A DNA stretch of 6,807 nt from Chitinophagaceae bacterium (lineage in GTDB: Bacteria; Bacteroidota; Bacteroidia; Chitinophagales; Chitinophagaceae): the NCBI GenBank assembly GCA_023251335.1, contig JAHEZA010000138.1, forward strand, positions 1 to 6,807, written 5' to 3'. Under the pieces are notes generated by a model, which worked only from the letters and a program-made list of their open reading frames with translations, was not told the origin of the DNA and made no database searches. The first letter of the stretch is position 1. Each line of letters begins with the position of its first letter. A program made the position numbers and the translations under genes. This document shows, piece by piece, positions 6,256 through 6,807 of the stretch.

Positions 6256-6263
6256 TAAATATA
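6256..6263 (-). promoter_or_regulatory. Weak candidate -7 element for the DGTPD-repeat gene
   Basis: TATATTTA on the minus strand matches TAnnTTTG at all but the last base and lies 25 nt ahead of the ATG at 6230. There is no TTG at the usual distance; a CTG stands near that position. Support is weak. Confidence 0.25.
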
Positions 6264-6362
6264 ATATTTCCGAAAGCACATTTCAGGTTTTGCAATTGTT
6301 AAAAACATTTAATTCGAAAAAAATTACAATAGTATGATTGAGATAGGTTCCAGTTGTAAAGG

Positions 6363-6397
6363 TTGCGCTTCATGACTCGTGCGCAAAGTTTAGTCAT
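6363..6397. ncRNA. Possible H-type pseudoknot formed by two interlocked inverted repeats
   Basis: TTGCGC (6363-6368) can pair with GCGCAA (6381-6386), and ATGACT (6372-6377), inside the first loop, can pair with AGTCAT (6392-6397) beyond it. The connecting loops are 3, 3 and 5 nt, a workable H-type pseudoknot geometry, and the pairing holds for RNA from either strand. It could lie in the 3' untranslated part of tpiA mRNA or just upstream of the small secreted protein gene. It could also be chance, or two overlapping DNA-binding palindromes. Confidence 0.25.
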
Positions 6398-6492
6398 TGA
6401 AAGATTGGAATTTGAAATTCAAAAAATATTCTCCAAGGTTCGTGAAGGTTAGGTTTCATTTTTTTCTTCTGCTTTCCGCCCTTGCCTTCCGA

Positions 6493-6807
6493 TTACTTCA
6501 GGCTGTTGATTATTTCAGCGAATTCATCGGCTTTAAGCGATGCGCCACCTACAAGCCCTCCATCAACATCGGGTTTTCCAAAAATCTCTTTGGCATTACT
6601 GGCTTTTACACTACCACCGTAAAGAATAGAAATAGTGTCGGCAACTTCTTTCCCATATTTTTTTGTAAAAACATTTCTAATGTGTGCATGCATTTCCTGG
6701 GCTTGTTCGGCGCTTGCTGTTTTTCCCGTACCAATTGCCCAAATTGGCTCGTAGGCTATTATAAAATTTTCCATAGCAGACGATTCAAGATGAAAAAGGC
6801 TTTCCTG
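6493..6807 (-). CDS. tpiA: Triosephosphate isomerase, C-terminal part (cut by window edge)
   Basis: This enzyme interconverts dihydroxyacetone phosphate and glyceraldehyde 3-phosphate in glycolysis and gluconeogenesis, in the cytoplasm. Only the last 104 codons are present. The reading frame stays open to 6807, beyond the internal Met codon at 6774, so the true start lies outside the window; a full protein is about 250 residues. The segment shows the catalytic glutamate in [14 protein letters not shown] (Glu codon at 6748-6750), which includes the mobile loop over the substrate. It also has the phosphate-binding YGGSV block and the C-terminal [10 protein letters not shown]. The catalytic Lys and His belong to the missing N-terminal part. 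The gene is followed by 262 bp without a clear terminator before the next minus-strand gene. Confidence 0.96.
   Translation of the reverse strand, partial: QESLFHLESSAMENFIIAYEPIWAIGTGKTASAEQAQEMHAHIRNVFTKKYGKEVADTISILYGGSVKASNAKEIFGKPDVDGGLVGGASLKADEFAEIINSLK

Larger units (their letters stand above)
6231..6492. other. Intergenic region between tpiA and the DGTPD-repeat gene
   Basis: These 262 bases show no credible ORF. They hold a weak -7 element near the downstream gene, interlocked inverted repeats at 6363-6397, and an AT-rich inverted repeat GAATTT-G-AAATTC at 6408-6420. No stem with a T tract is seen after the tpiA stop, so tpiA transcripts may run into this region. Confidence 0.55.

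Noticed and set aside
6408..6420. GAATTT-G-AAATTC inverted repeat as a tpiA terminator
   Set aside because: The stem is AT-only apart from its ends, the loop is a single base, and on the minus strand the T tract precedes the stem and does not follow it.
6285..6455. Recurrent AGGTT pentamers, including AAGGTT at 6435-6440 and 6445-6450
   Set aside because: Spacing is irregular apart from one pair 10 bp apart and the unit is too short to distinguish from chance.

Overview
The window looks like chromosomal DNA from a Bacteroidetes bacterium, probably close to the Chitinophagaceae. The base composition is AT-rich and starts mostly lack Shine-Dalgarno sites. Promoter candidates fit the Bacteroidetes TTG / TAnnTTTG pattern, and two lineage-restricted families (DUF4835/PorD and DUF4296) are present. 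The lineage is inferred from gene families and layout; no 16S or other marker is present.

Left part (1-1716, + strand): an AT-rich leader with a doubtful 32-codon ORF is followed by a two-component pair. This pair is a short membrane-anchored HisKA_3-type histidine kinase and a NarL/LuxR-type response regulator, which has its own candidate promoter in the 71-bp gap. The kinase has a histidine where the ATP-contacting aspartate of the G1 box normally sits.

Central part (1741-5606, - strand): a tightly packed gene string reading, in transcription order, coaBC, DUF4835/porD, a DUF4296 lipoprotein, scoA and scoB. The first three overlap by 8 and 4 nt, and the last gaps are 22 and 34 nt, so one operon is likely. 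CoaBC makes 4'-phosphopantetheine for coenzyme A. ScoAB moves CoA between succinate and a 3-oxoacid. The two middle genes encode exported envelope proteins, one of a family linked by name to type IX secretion. The string runs into the response regulator gene head-on with only 24 bp between stops and no visible terminator.

Right part (5607-6807, - strand): a non-coding stretch with a clear intrinsic terminator, then a small secreted, lysine/threonine/alanine-rich low-complexity protein with two copies of a DGTPDxRYKxNK motif. Next comes a 262-bp intergenic region containing an H-type pseudoknot-like arrangement of inverted repeats, and last the 3' end of tpiA, cut by the window edge.

Most of the window is ordinary core-genome content. 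I found no mobile element, CRISPR array, tRNA or rRNA, and no convincing new multi-gene system. The items most worth a second look are the kinase G1-box substitution, the repeated DGTPD motif protein, the altered CoaC motifs, and the pseudoknot-like intergenic structure.
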